64,000 bases of DNA from Bacillus pseudomycoides DSM 12442. Lineage in GTDB: Bacteria; Bacillota; Bacilli; Bacillales; Bacillaceae_G. Below the pieces are notes generated by a model that ran no database searches, was not told the DNA's origin, and saw nothing but the letters and a program-made list of their open reading frames with translations. Positions 42,065 to 50,139 of this stretch are shown here, in pieces. Numbering within the stretch: the stretch's first letter is position 1; each line of letters opens with the position of its first letter. Both the position numbers and the translations under genes were made by a program. The stretch lies in NCBI RefSeq assembly GCF_000161455.1, contig NZ_CM000745.1:1340063-1404062 (forward strand), given 5' to 3'.

Positions 42065-42964
42065 ATGCCAACTTTAAAAGGGAAATATAATATAAAAGCT
42101 GTTTCGAATATGCTTGGAATTCAGCCGAGTACGCTGCGGGCTTGGGAGAGACGATATCATATTATTGCTCCAAAGCGCAATGATGCTGGGCATCGCCTAT
42201 ATACAGAAGAGCATGTGAGAATTTTAAAATGGTTAATGTATAAAGTGAATGAAGGATTTACGATTGGTCAAGCAGTCCAGTTATTAGAGAGCAATCGATT
42301 GCAAAATCACAATTTAGTTGAAGTAGCATACAGTACAGAAGTGTTTTTAGTAGACGATATCCTTCATTATTTGTTAAAATTTGATGAAAAGCATGCCCGT
42401 GAATTATTAAACGAGGCATTTGTTATTTATACAACAGAAAAAGTAATCACTCATATATTTGTTAAGATTATTGATAAATTGGAGACTATGCGGAGAAATG
42501 ATGAGATAACAGCTGTACAAGAGCGGTATATAGATTCATTTTTATGTTCACGCATTGGAATGATTTATCATAATACGCATACTAATTTTATTTTGCCAAA
42601 AGCTTTGGCTATATGCGCACCAGGAGAATTGAATACATTAAACCTTTTTGTTTTCACAATATATTTACGTTTGAAAGGCTATCAAGCAACATATTTTGGG
42701 ACAGGCTTAGAGGAAGATGAGATTCATACAGTTATTAAGCAATTTGCACCCAAATATGTGTTTATATCATGTTCAAAAGAGCGATATTTGAAAGGCGCAC
42801 TAAATTTGATTAAGAAGTTGCAAAGTCAGAATTCAAAGATCTGCATAGGGCTTGTTGGATTTGCAAGTCAGTTTGTTTCAGATGAAGACAAGATTGGACT
42901 TCAAAATGTGTTCATTGGTGATACAAAAAAAGAATGGGATAAATGGTTAAATACGTCGGAATAG
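42065..42964 (+). CDS. MerR-family regulator with B12-binding-like domain
   Basis: 299 residues. N-terminal MerR helix-turn-helix (YNIKAVSNMLGIQPSTLRAW, then AGHRLYTEEHV), a helical cap (about 95-165) and a Rossmann-like C-terminal domain (about 175-295), the plan of CarH/LitR light or B12 sensors. The cobalamin-ligand motif (E-x-H-x2-x-G in CarH) reads PGELNTLNL here, with Asn where His is needed. So cofactor binding is doubtful. Start ATG 42065 after AAAGGTGGG. Confidence 0.85.
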   Translation: MPTLKGKYNIKAVSNMLGIQPSTLRAWERRYHIIAPKRNDAGHRLYTEEHVRILKWLMYKVNEGFTIGQAVQLLESNRLQNHNLVEVAYSTEVFLVDDILHYLLKFDEKHARELLNEAFVIYTTEKVITHIFVKIIDKLETMRRNDEITAVQERYIDSFLCSRIGMIYHNTHTNFILPKALAICAPGELNTLNLFVFTIYLRLKGYQATYFGTGLEEDEIHTVIKQFAPKYVFISCSKERYLKGALNLIKKLQSQNSKICIGLVGFASQFVSDEDKIGLQNVFIGDTKKEWDKWLNTSE

Positions 42965-43041
42965 TTGTTCGAAAAGAACCATCTATTTTCTATTTCATAT
43001 AATAAAAATTAGATACAGCGGTTACGTAGGGAGGTTACAAG

Positions 43042-43644
43042 ATGAGGCTGGAACGTTTAAATTATAATAAAATCAAAATTTTCCTAACATTTGATGATTT
43101 ATCTGAGCGAGGATTGACGAAGGAGGATTTATGGAAAAATGCTCCGAAAGTGCAACAGTTATTTCGCGATATGATGCAAGAAGCAAATAAAGAACTTGGA
43201 TTTGAAGCGGATGGTCCAATTGCGGTTGAAGTTTTTTCTTTACAAGCACAAGGAATGGTTGTAATTGTCACAAAAGAAAATCACGAAACCGATACAGAAG
43301 ATGAGTTTCGTGATGAGTTTATCGAGATGCAAGTAACTCTAGATGAGAGTGAACATATATTGTATGAATTTGCAACGTTTGAAGATGTGATTACGTTGGC
43401 AAATCGTTTGTATAATCTCGGTGTAACCGGAGGGAAACTCTACACATGGGATGGGCGTTTTTATCTTTGGATGGAAGAAGAAACACCATTATTAAAGGCA
43501 GATATTATTGCGATTTTAGCAGAATACGGTAATTCTTCTACAGCAACAATTTATCGTATTATGGAATATGGAAAAGAATTAATGGATTCTCAAGCAATTC
43601 AGCAAATATACAAGTATTTTGTCTTAAAACAAAACCTCAGCTAG
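43042..43644 (+). CDS. mecB: Adaptor protein MecB (YpbH, MecA family)
   Basis: 200 residues. N-terminus MRLERLNYNKIKIFLTFDDL and C-terminal domain are those of MecA/YpbH, adaptors that deliver substrates to the ClpC-ClpP protease and help activate ClpC. In B. subtilis YpbH is the MecA paralogue located in this cluster. GGGAGG precedes the ATG. Confidence 0.92.
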   Translation: MRLERLNYNKIKIFLTFDDLSERGLTKEDLWKNAPKVQQLFRDMMQEANKELGFEADGPIAVEVFSLQAQGMVVIVTKENHETDTEDEFRDEFIEMQVTLDESEHILYEFATFEDVITLANRLYNLGVTGGKLYTWDGRFYLWMEEETPLLKADIIAILAEYGNSSTATIYRIMEYGKELMDSQAIQQIYKYFVLKQNLS

Positions 43645-43762
43645 TAGAAATAGCTTGAGGTTTTGTTAGTATTTTGCGATATTAGATAGACTAAAATACA
43701 TTGTGATATAAAAAACATTTAAATATTTAAGTATTTTACTTTTCTAAAAGCGATAAAAGGAC

Positions 43763-43787
43763 TATAATAATAGTGAAAACGCTTGCA
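43763..43787 (+). promoter_or_regulatory. Promoter -10 and cre-like site of gudB
   Basis: TATAAT (43763-43768) is followed at once by GTGAAAACGCTTGCA (43773-43787), which fits the CcpA cre consensus at all but the first base. A CcpA site at the start of transcription would repress. Confidence 0.55.
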
Positions 43788-43903
43788 ATAAAGAATAGTT
43801 TGTATACATTTGTTAGCGTTTTCTATTGCATTCCAAATTTAACGGTGTATACTAGGCAATGAAGGTTTACTAAACAAGTGAAATTACAGGGGGTTTACTT
43901 ACT

Positions 43904-45187
43904 ATGGTAGCCGAAAAGGGAGCTCAAACACAAACACAACAAAGGGAGCAACATTTTGAATTGTTGAATTCAACACAAATTGTTATTAACGAAGCCCTAG
44001 AAAAGTTGGGTTATCCAAACGAGGTATATGAATTACTGAAAGAACCAATTCGTATGATGACAGTGAAAATTCCAGTTCGTATGGATGACGGGACTGTTAA
44101 AATATTTACAGGATATCGCGCACAGCACAATGATGCTGTTGGTCCAACGAAAGGTGGAATTCGCTTCCATCCAAACGTAACAGAAAACGAAGTGAAAGCA
44201 CTTTCTATTTGGATGAGTTTAAAATGTGGTATTGTTGATTTACCATATGGTGGAGGTAAAGGTGGTATCATTTGTGATCCACGTGAAATGTCTTTCCGTG
44301 AATTAGAAAGATTAAGCCGTGGATATGTACGAGCAATTAGCCAAATTGTTGGTCCAACAAAAGATATTCCTGCTCCAGATGTATTTACAAACTCACAAAT
44401 TATGGCATGGATGATGGATGAATATAGCCGCATTGATGAATTTAATTCGCCTGGATTTATTACAGGGAAACCGCTTGTATTAGGTGGATCTCATGGACGT
44501 GAAACAGCAACTGCAAAAGGTGTAACAATCTGTATTCGCGAAGCTGCGAAAAAACGCGGTATTGATATTAAAGGCGCTCGCGTTGTTGTCCAAGGGTTTG
44601 GGAACGCTGGTAGCTTCTTAGCTAAATTTATGCATGATGCTGGTGCAAAAGTAATTGCGATTTCTGATGCTTACGGTGCACTACATGATCCAAATGGATT
44701 GGATATCGACTACTTACTAGATCGTCGTGACAGCTTCGGAACAGTAACGAAATTGTTCAACAATACAATTTCAAACAAAGAGCTATTAGAACTTGATTGT
44801 GATATTTTAGTTCCAGCTGCAATCGAGAACCAAATTACAGAAGAGAATGCTGCGGATATTAAAGCGAAAATTGTTGTAGAAGCAGCAAATGGTCCAACTA
44901 CATTAGAAGCAACTAAAATTTTAACAGAACGCGGTATTTTACTTGTTCCTGATGTATTAGCAAGTGCTGGTGGTGTTACTGTATCTTACTTCGAATGGGT
45001 GCAAAATAACCAAGGTTACTACTGGTCAGAAGAAGAAGTAGAACAACGTTTAGAAAAAGTAATGGTAAGATCATTCGATTCTATTTACGAAACATCACAA
45101 GTTCGTAAAGTGAACATGCGTTTAGCAGCCTATATGGTTGGTGTACGTAAAATGGCAGAAGCTAGCCGTTTTAGAGGCTGGGTATAA
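43904..45187 (+). CDS. gudB: NAD-type glutamate dehydrogenase
   Basis: 427 residues, full length. Converts glutamate to 2-oxoglutarate and ammonia. The catalytic region KGGIRFHP...LPYGGGKGGI, the NAD loop VQGFGNAG, and EAANGPTT are all present. The known inactivating three-codon duplication of laboratory B. subtilis gudB is not evident: KCGIVDLPYGG reads normally. AGGGGG precedes the ATG. Possible CcpA control by the cre-like site upstream. Confidence 0.97.
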   Translation: MVAEKGAQTQTQQREQHFELLNSTQIVINEALEKLGYPNEVYELLKEPIRMMTVKIPVRMDDGTVKIFTGYRAQHNDAVGPTKGGIRFHPNVTENEVKALSIWMSLKCGIVDLPYGGGKGGIICDPREMSFRELERLSRGYVRAISQIVGPTKDIPAPDVFTNSQIMAWMMDEYSRIDEFNSPGFITGKPLVLGGSHGRETATAKGVTICIREAAKKRGIDIKGARVVVQGFGNAGSFLAKFMHDAGAKVIAISDAYGALHDPNGLDIDYLLDRRDSFGTVTKLFNNTISNKELLELDCDILVPAAIENQITEENAADIKAKIVVEAANGPTTLEATKILTERGILLVPDVLASAGGVTVSYFEWVQNNQGYYWSEEEVEQRLEKVMVRSFDSIYETSQVRKVNMRLAAYMVGVRKMAEASRFRGWV

Positions 45188-45210
45188 TAGAATAAAGAGT
45201 TTAGAGAGAA

Positions 45211-45242
45211 CGTGGTTTCCTTCAAGGAAACCACGTTTTTTT
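45211..45242 (+). terminator. Terminator of gudB
   Basis: CGTGGTTTCCTT / AAGGAAACCACG perfect stem with T-run. Confidence 0.92.
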
Positions 45243-45285
45243 ATTGAAGTACATAATAAGGATCATAGAAAAGGTGGAGATAAAA

Positions 45286-45507
45286 TTGCAAACGAAGATT
45301 GATGTGAGTGAGCGAGTGGATGAATTGGAAAAGAGAATCGTATATTTAGAAGAAAGGTTAAAGAAAAGGAATTCTAGTGAAAGGGCGAGTGTACTGCAAA
45401 TATTTGGAGAAGGAATTATGTCTTTGTTGTTTGGAGTATGTATTGTTGGGCCAGTGATAGCTATCGTCTGGGGAATTATAATATTACTTTTAAAGTGGTT
45501 CGGTTAA
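45286..45507 (+). CDS. Small coiled-coil membrane protein (XhlA-like plan)
   Basis: 73 residues from TTG 45286, which is six bases after GGTGGAG. The first ~40 residues form an amphipathic coiled coil (VDELEKRIVYLEERLKK), the rest one or two hydrophobic segments ending KWFG. This is the plan of XhlA-type phage accessory holins and of many small Bacillus membrane proteins. No decisive motif. Confidence 0.65.
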   Translation: MQTKIDVSERVDELEKRIVYLEERLKKRNSSERASVLQIFGEGIMSLLFGVCIVGPVIAIVWGIIILLLKWFG

Positions 45508-45571
45508 ATAATTACTGTTAATAGGTGTAATATTGTTAAAAGTGGATGATCGATTACAAAAAATAAAAAAA

Positions 45572-45606
45572 GAACACTTGTTCCAACAGAACGTTTGTGC
45601 TATACT
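45572..45606 (+). promoter_or_regulatory. SOS (LexA) box overlapping a sigma-A promoter
   Basis: AGAACACTTGTTCC contains GAAC-N4-GTTC (45572-45583), the core of the Bacillus LexA site; a second weaker GAAC-N4-GTGC lies at 45589-45600. The first overlaps the -35 TTGTTC (45578-45583); -10 TATACT (45601-45606) is exactly 17 bases on. Confidence 0.6.
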
Positions 45607-45651
45607 CTCTTTAGATAAACAAAACGGAAACAAGATAAGGAGAGATTAATA

Positions 45652-45885
45652 ATGAAAATGACAGCAGACCAAAGATTTATGATGCCAACAGATGTTATGG
45701 AACGGGTAGAGGTTTTACGAAAAAAACATGTAAAACGTTCCTCTTTGTTACAATCCGTAAATAAATTTTTCGGTTTAGATACAAAAGAAGACTGTGTTTG
45801 GTTTTATGGGTTTTATGGAACGGCTGTAAGTATTTTATTATTTATGGTATTTACTTCGAATATTTTTGATTTTCTCTTTGTGTAA
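45652..45885 (+). CDS. Small membrane protein, putatively SOS-induced
   Basis: 77 residues. A basic, soluble first half (DVMERVEVLRKKHVKRSSLL) and a C-terminal hydrophobic segment (about 50-76). AAGGAGAG precedes ATG 45652 at good distance. The promoter 46 bases upstream carries a LexA-type operator. Size, topology and SOS box recall SosA/YneA-type division inhibitors or holin-like proteins, but there is no LysM and no sequence match that I can claim. The amidase gene starts 78 bases downstream with no terminator between. Confidence 0.7.
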   Translation: MKMTADQRFMMPTDVMERVEVLRKKHVKRSSLLQSVNKFFGLDTKEDCVWFYGFYGTAVSILLFMVFTSNIFDFLFV

Positions 45886-45963
45886 GAAATGTGCTATATA
45901 GATATCGAGGTTGAATACATATATAAAGAAGAAAGGTAATTTTCTAGAGCGGAGTTGATAGAC

Positions 45964-46494
45964 ATGGTGATGTTCCCTATAGAGCGAAATTATATTGGGT
46001 ACGGAAGCTCCCGACCAGGAATCCGCCTTTCGAAGGTGAGGTTCATTGTAAGCCATGATACGGGGAATCCTGGCAGCAATGCGATAGGAAATCGAGATTA
46101 CTTTAACGAAATACAACCGAAAGCATCGGCGCATACCTTTGTAGATGATACAACCATTTTAGAAATTATCCCAATTGATGAGGTAGCGTATCATGTAAGA
46201 TATAATGTACCAACAGACAATGATTTGTTTGGTTATGATGCGAACAAAGCAGCAATTGGTGTTGAAATGTGTTATGGAGGTAATGTTAACTTTTGGGATT
46301 CTTACACGCGGTTTACATGGTACCATGCTTATTTATGTCATACATTCAATTTAAATCCTAAAAAGGATATTGTATCTCATAAAACACTTGATCCTACGAG
46401 GAAGATTGATCCAGAAAATGTATTGGGACAACAAGGAATACGATTTAGGCAATTTTTAGCGGACGTCTATCGAATGTACGTATCGTTTAGATGA
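45964..46494 (+). CDS. N-acetylmuramoyl-L-alanine amidase (Amidase_2)
   Basis: 176 residues, catalytic domain only. The zinc site reads His31 (VSHDTGN), His139 (VSHKTLDP) and Asp149 (RKIDPE), as in AmpD/T7 lysozyme-type amidases; Glu101 (GVEMCY) is a further conserved acid. It should cut between MurNAc and L-Ala. There is no signal peptide and no wall-binding domain, as in phage endolysins. ATG 45964 follows GAGCGGAG; TTG 45955 is too close to it. Likely shares a transcript with the small membrane protein upstream. Confidence 0.9.
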   Translation: MVMFPIERNYIGYGSSRPGIRLSKVRFIVSHDTGNPGSNAIGNRDYFNEIQPKASAHTFVDDTTILEIIPIDEVAYHVRYNVPTDNDLFGYDANKAAIGVEMCYGGNVNFWDSYTRFTWYHAYLCHTFNLNPKKDIVSHKTLDPTRKIDPENVLGQQGIRFRQFLADVYRMYVSFR

Positions 46495-46606
46495 CAAATA
46501 TATGAAAAATGAATACAATAAAGATAGGTGCCTACTGCTGAAAGTAGGTTTTTTCTTGTTTTGTAATAAATAGAGATTGAGGCAGAAGACTAGGAGTGAA
46601 CCGAGT

Positions 46607-47590
46607 ATGCAAAAAGAAACAGCTATTATAATCGGGGGCGGACCGTGTGGATTAGCAGCAGCGATTTCACTGCAGCAACAGGGAATCAATCCACTAGTAA
46701 TTGAAAAAGGAAATATTGTGAATGCGATTTATCATTATCCGACTCATCAAACGTTTTTTTCCTCTAGTGAAAAGTTAGAGATTGGTGATGTTGCTTTTAT
46801 TACAGAAAGCCGCAAACCAGTTCGTAATCAAGCGCTTGCGTACTATCGTGAAGTGGTAAAGCGTAAAGGTGTGCGAGTAAATGCATTTGAACGCGTAGAA
46901 CAAGTGCAAAAGGATGGGAACTTCTTTAGAGTAAGTACGACGAAGCGTGATGGAAATACGGAAACATACGCTGCGAAATATATCGTAGTGGCAACGGGAT
47001 ATTATGATAATCCAAACTATATGAACGTTCCTGGAGAAAAATTGGAGAAAGTATCTCATTATTTTAAAGAGGGACATCCTTATTTTGACAGAGATGTAGT
47101 TGTAATAGGAGGGAAAAATTCAAGTGTAGATGCTGCGCTAGAACTTGTAAAAGCTGGAGCACGTGTAACGGTGTTATATCGCGGGGGAGAATATTCGCAG
47201 AGTATTAAGCCGTGGATTTTACCTGAATTTGAAGCGTTAGTACGTAATGGTACGATTCAAATGCAGTTTCATGCTCACGTAAAAGAAATTACCGAACATA
47301 CGCTTACGTATACAAGCAACGGAGAGTTATTTACAATTCAAAATGACTTTGTATTTGCGATGACGGGATACCACCCGGATCATAGTTTCCTAACAAAAAT
47401 GGGAGTAGAAATTGATAAAGAAACAGGGCGTCCGATATTTACAGAAGAAACAATGGAAACGAATGTGGAGAATATCTTTATTGCGGGTGTTATTGCAGCT
47501 GGAAATAATGCGAATGAAATTTTTATTGAGAATGGAAGATTTCATGGTGGAGCAATTACACAAACAGTTGTATCAAGAGAACAAAAATAA
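46607..47590 (+). CDS. ypdA: Bacillithiol disulfide reductase YpdA
   Basis: 327 residues, single-domain-pair FAD/NADPH oxidoreductase of the thioredoxin-reductase fold but without the CxxC pair. FAD motif IIGGGPCGLAAA at the N-terminus with the YpdA-specific Cys, NADPH motif VVIGGKNSSVDAA in the middle, and AGVIAAGNNANEIFIENG near the end. It recycles bacillithiol disulfide. AGGAGTGA precedes ATG 46607. Next to gudB also in B. subtilis. Confidence 0.94.
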   Translation: MQKETAIIIGGGPCGLAAAISLQQQGINPLVIEKGNIVNAIYHYPTHQTFFSSSEKLEIGDVAFITESRKPVRNQALAYYREVVKRKGVRVNAFERVEQVQKDGNFFRVSTTKRDGNTETYAAKYIVVATGYYDNPNYMNVPGEKLEKVSHYFKEGHPYFDRDVVVIGGKNSSVDAALELVKAGARVTVLYRGGEYSQSIKPWILPEFEALVRNGTIQMQFHAHVKEITEHTLTYTSNGELFTIQNDFVFAMTGYHPDHSFLTKMGVEIDKETGRPIFTEETMETNVENIFIAGVIAAGNNANEIFIENGRFHGGAITQTVVSREQK

Positions 47591-47620
47591 GCTGTCGAAT
47601 TTTTCGACAGCTTATTTTTT
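47586..47620. terminator. Bidirectional terminator between ypdA and ansA
   Basis: AATAAGCTGTCGAA / TTCGACAGCTTATT stem. Confidence 0.88.
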
Positions 47621-48593
47621 AATCGTGCATAAACATTTGTTGGATTTTATCTTGAGAATGAGTACATTCTAAAGCAACAAGTAGTTTAATACGAGCTTTT
47701 TGGGCATTTAAACCGTATGTGAAAACAATTCCCATATCTTTTAATTGTTTTCCTCCACCCTCATAGGAATATACGTCTTGGACAATTCCATTAAAGCAGC
47801 GAGAAACGAGAACAATTGGAATCCCTTTAATTATTAAGCGTTGTAAACTAGAAAGCGTTCGTGGTGGTAAATTACCTTGACCGAGTGCTTCGATTACAAT
47901 CCCATCGACCGGTAGGTTTTCAATTGCTGCTAATAATGTATCATCCATACCAGCGTATGCCTTTAACACAACAACATTTTTAGAAATTTGCCCAATCATG
48001 TATGTTTCATGATTTACGAGAGCGTGATGGAAGACAACGCCGCGTTTTGTCACCATACCGATTGGTCCGTATTGAGGGCTTTGGAATGTTGCAACATTAC
48101 TTGTATGTGTTTTTGTTACATTTGTTGCACAGTGAATTTCGTCGTTTAACACGACAAGAACACCTTTTCCAAGCGCTTCGCTGCTACTTGCAACCTTTAC
48201 AGCTGATAAAAAGTTATATAAACCGTCAGCACCCAATTCATTGCTAGAGCGCATTGCACCTGTTACAACGATTGGAATGTTCGCTTGTACAGTTAAATCT
48301 AAAAAGTATGCAGTTTCCTCTAATGTATCTGTACCATGTGTAATGACAACGCCATGGATATCTTCATGTTTTACTCTTTCGTCAATGATGATTTGTAATT
48401 GTAACATCTCGCTAGGAGTCATATGAGGAGATGGAAGATGAAAGACATCTTCAACGATTAAATCAATATCATCCGCTAAATTTGGAATGAATTTTAAAAG
48501 AGGATTTTGTTCCCCTGGTTGTACAACCCCAGTTTCTTTATCTTCTTCCATTGCGATTGTTCCACCTGTGTGTAAAACTAGGATTTTTTTCAA
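47619..48593 (-). CDS. ansA: L-asparaginase
   Basis: 324 residues, cytosolic (no signal peptide). Hydrolyses asparagine to aspartate and ammonia. Both catalytic threonines are visible: HTGGTIAM at the N-terminus and ITHGTDTLEETA in the middle. Single gene here; no aspartase gene beside it. Confidence 0.95.
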   Translation of the reverse strand: MKKILVLHTGGTIAMEEDKETGVVQPGEQNPLLKFIPNLADDIDLIVEDVFHLPSPHMTPSEMLQLQIIIDERVKHEDIHGVVITHGTDTLEETAYFLDLTVQANIPIVVTGAMRSSNELGADGLYNFLSAVKVASSSEALGKGVLVVLNDEIHCATNVTKTHTSNVATFQSPQYGPIGMVTKRGVVFHHALVNHETYMIGQISKNVVVLKAYAGMDDTLLAAIENLPVDGIVIEALGQGNLPPRTLSSLQRLIIKGIPIVLVSRCFNGIVQDVYSYEGGGKQLKDMGIVFTYGLNAQKARIKLLVALECTHSQDKIQQMFMHD

Positions 48594-48799
48594 TGCTTAT
48601 ACCCCTTTCTAGTCAAAAAATACATTTAGAACATACCATGTTTTTACTAGATTCGACAATGGAAATGTATAAAAGTTTGTATTAGAAATGAAAATAAAGT
48701 TGACTACTTTATTTTGGAAATAATTGAAGGGAATGGATTCTTAATTTTTTTATCGTGAGTTGTTAGAATGAGTGAGAAAAATGAAAAGAGGATATTTCT

Positions 48800-48973
48800 T
48801 TGAAAAAAATTGAGGGAGCTTTAATTCGTATATTATTGATTCAATTTATTTGTCTCTGCATTATTCAATTGCTTTTCATGCAAGAATCCACAGTGAAATA
48901 TTTATCAAAAATCGTTTATTATGAAGGAGTTACAAGTGAAAATATAACTGATATTTTACAAGTCAATAAGTAG
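48800..48973 (+). CDS. ypfB: YpfB family small membrane protein (DUF5359)
   Basis: 57 residues from TTG 48800, preceded by AGAGGA. One membrane helix (about 8-27) and a short polar tail (KIVYYEGVTSENI). Position just before cmk and the tail wording match YpfB of B. subtilis. Function unknown. In B. subtilis ypfA precedes it; that gene is not here. Confidence 0.7.
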   Translation: MKKIEGALIRILLIQFICLCIIQLLFMQESTVKYLSKIVYYEGVTSENITDILQVNK

Positions 48974-49043
48974 TTTTCATTTTCTTCTAGTAAGGATTGT
49001 GCTACAATAATTGAGGGTTTAATCGGTATGAAACAAGCGTAGA

Positions 49044-49078
49044 GAAGCAGGGGATTTGTACCTGCTTTTCATTTTGTT
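49044..49078 (+). terminator. Terminator between ypfB and cmk
   Basis: AAGCAGG / CCTGCTT stem with T-rich tail. Confidence 0.65.
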
Positions 49079-49106
49079 TTATAAGTGAAAAAAATGAGGT
49101 GTTACA

Positions 49107-49784
49107 GTGGATAAACGAATTTCAATTGCGATAGATGGTCCAGCAGCTGCTGGAAAAAGCACAGTTGCAAAGGTTGTTGCGAAAGAACTTTCTTATGTCT
49201 ATATTGACACAGGTGCAATGTATCGTACGCTTACATACGCTGCTCTGGAACAAAATGTAGATATTGAAAATGAAGAAAGTTTAATGGAAGTTTTAAAAAA
49301 TGTGAATATTGATTTTCAGCAAGGTGAAAATACACAACTAGTTTTCTTAAACGGCAAGGATGTATCTGAAGCGATTCGTACACCGAATGTAACAAATCGC
49401 GTATCAATTGTTGCCAAGCATCGTCTTGTTCGCGAAGAGATGGTGCGCCGCCAACAAGCTCTAGCAGAAAAGGGCGGGGTGGTAATGGATGGTCGTGATA
49501 TTGGTACGCATGTGCTACCTAATGCGGAAGTGAAGATTTTTATGCTTGCTTCTGTTCAAGAGAGAGCGGAGCGTAGACACCTTGAAAATGCGAAGAAAGG
49601 CTTCGCTTCTAGTTTGGAGCAATTGAAAAAAGAAATTGCCAAGCGTGATAAATTAGATTCAGAGCGCGAAGTTTCTCCGTTAAAAAAAGCGGATGATGCA
49701 TTGGAGTTAGACACAACTTCTTTATCAATTGAAGAAGTTGTCCAAAAAATCATGGATATTGTTTCTGGAGCGTTTGCAAAATAA
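49107..49784 (+). CDS. cmk: Cytidylate kinase
   Basis: 225 residues. Phosphorylates CMP/dCMP with ATP. P-loop GPAAAGKST, DTGAMYR substrate loop, and DGRDIGTHVLP are present. Start GTG 49107 after GAGGTG. Upstream of ypfD as in most Firmicutes. Confidence 0.97.
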   Translation: MDKRISIAIDGPAAAGKSTVAKVVAKELSYVYIDTGAMYRTLTYAALEQNVDIENEESLMEVLKNVNIDFQQGENTQLVFLNGKDVSEAIRTPNVTNRVSIVAKHRLVREEMVRRQQALAEKGGVVMDGRDIGTHVLPNAEVKIFMLASVQERAERRHLENAKKGFASSLEQLKKEIAKRDKLDSEREVSPLKKADDALELDTTSLSIEEVVQKIMDIVSGAFAK

Positions 49785-50139
49785 AGAAAGAGGGAATCCT
49801 CTTTCTTTTTTTTATTTTAAAAATATTAATATAACAGAGAATAGTGAAACACTTCCCTTGACAAATAAGTCAATTTGTAAGAAGTTAGTAAAAGAAGAGA
49901 AACTGTCAGAATATATTCGCTATTATATTTTAAAACATACTTTATTCAAGGAGATTTTGCTGTATACTATTTATATAGGCTTCTATATCTTCTATGAAGT
50001 GTATAGCAAAAAATAGGTTGTTGTATGTATTGGAAGCGAGTATATGCTAAAAATTTCTTATAACATGCAAATGAAAACATTTGTTTTCATTTCGTATATA
50101 CATAAAAAAGCTTTGTCAATTCTGTAGGGAGGTATTTCC
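49785..50139 (+). other. 355-base region between cmk and ypfD
   Basis: AT-rich; the open frame overlapping the cmk end (to 50016) has no good start. The only clear structure is the palindrome at 50071-50090, listed separately. Confidence 0.4.
50071..50090. promoter_or_regulatory. Palindrome upstream of ypfD
   Basis: ATGAAAACATTTGTTTTCAT: nine-base perfect arms around TT, 50 bases before the ypfD start. Either an operator or an RNA hairpin in the leader. Confidence 0.4.

Noticed and set aside
45244..46494. Reading the amidase cassette as a prophage
   Set aside because: No integrase, capsid, terminase or att repeats nearby; flanked by gudB and ypdA, which are neighbours in B. subtilis too.
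49729..50016. 95-codon open frame overlapping the end of cmk
   Set aside because: Overlaps cmk by 56 bases, lacks a plausible ribosome site and reads like AT-rich non-coding sequence.
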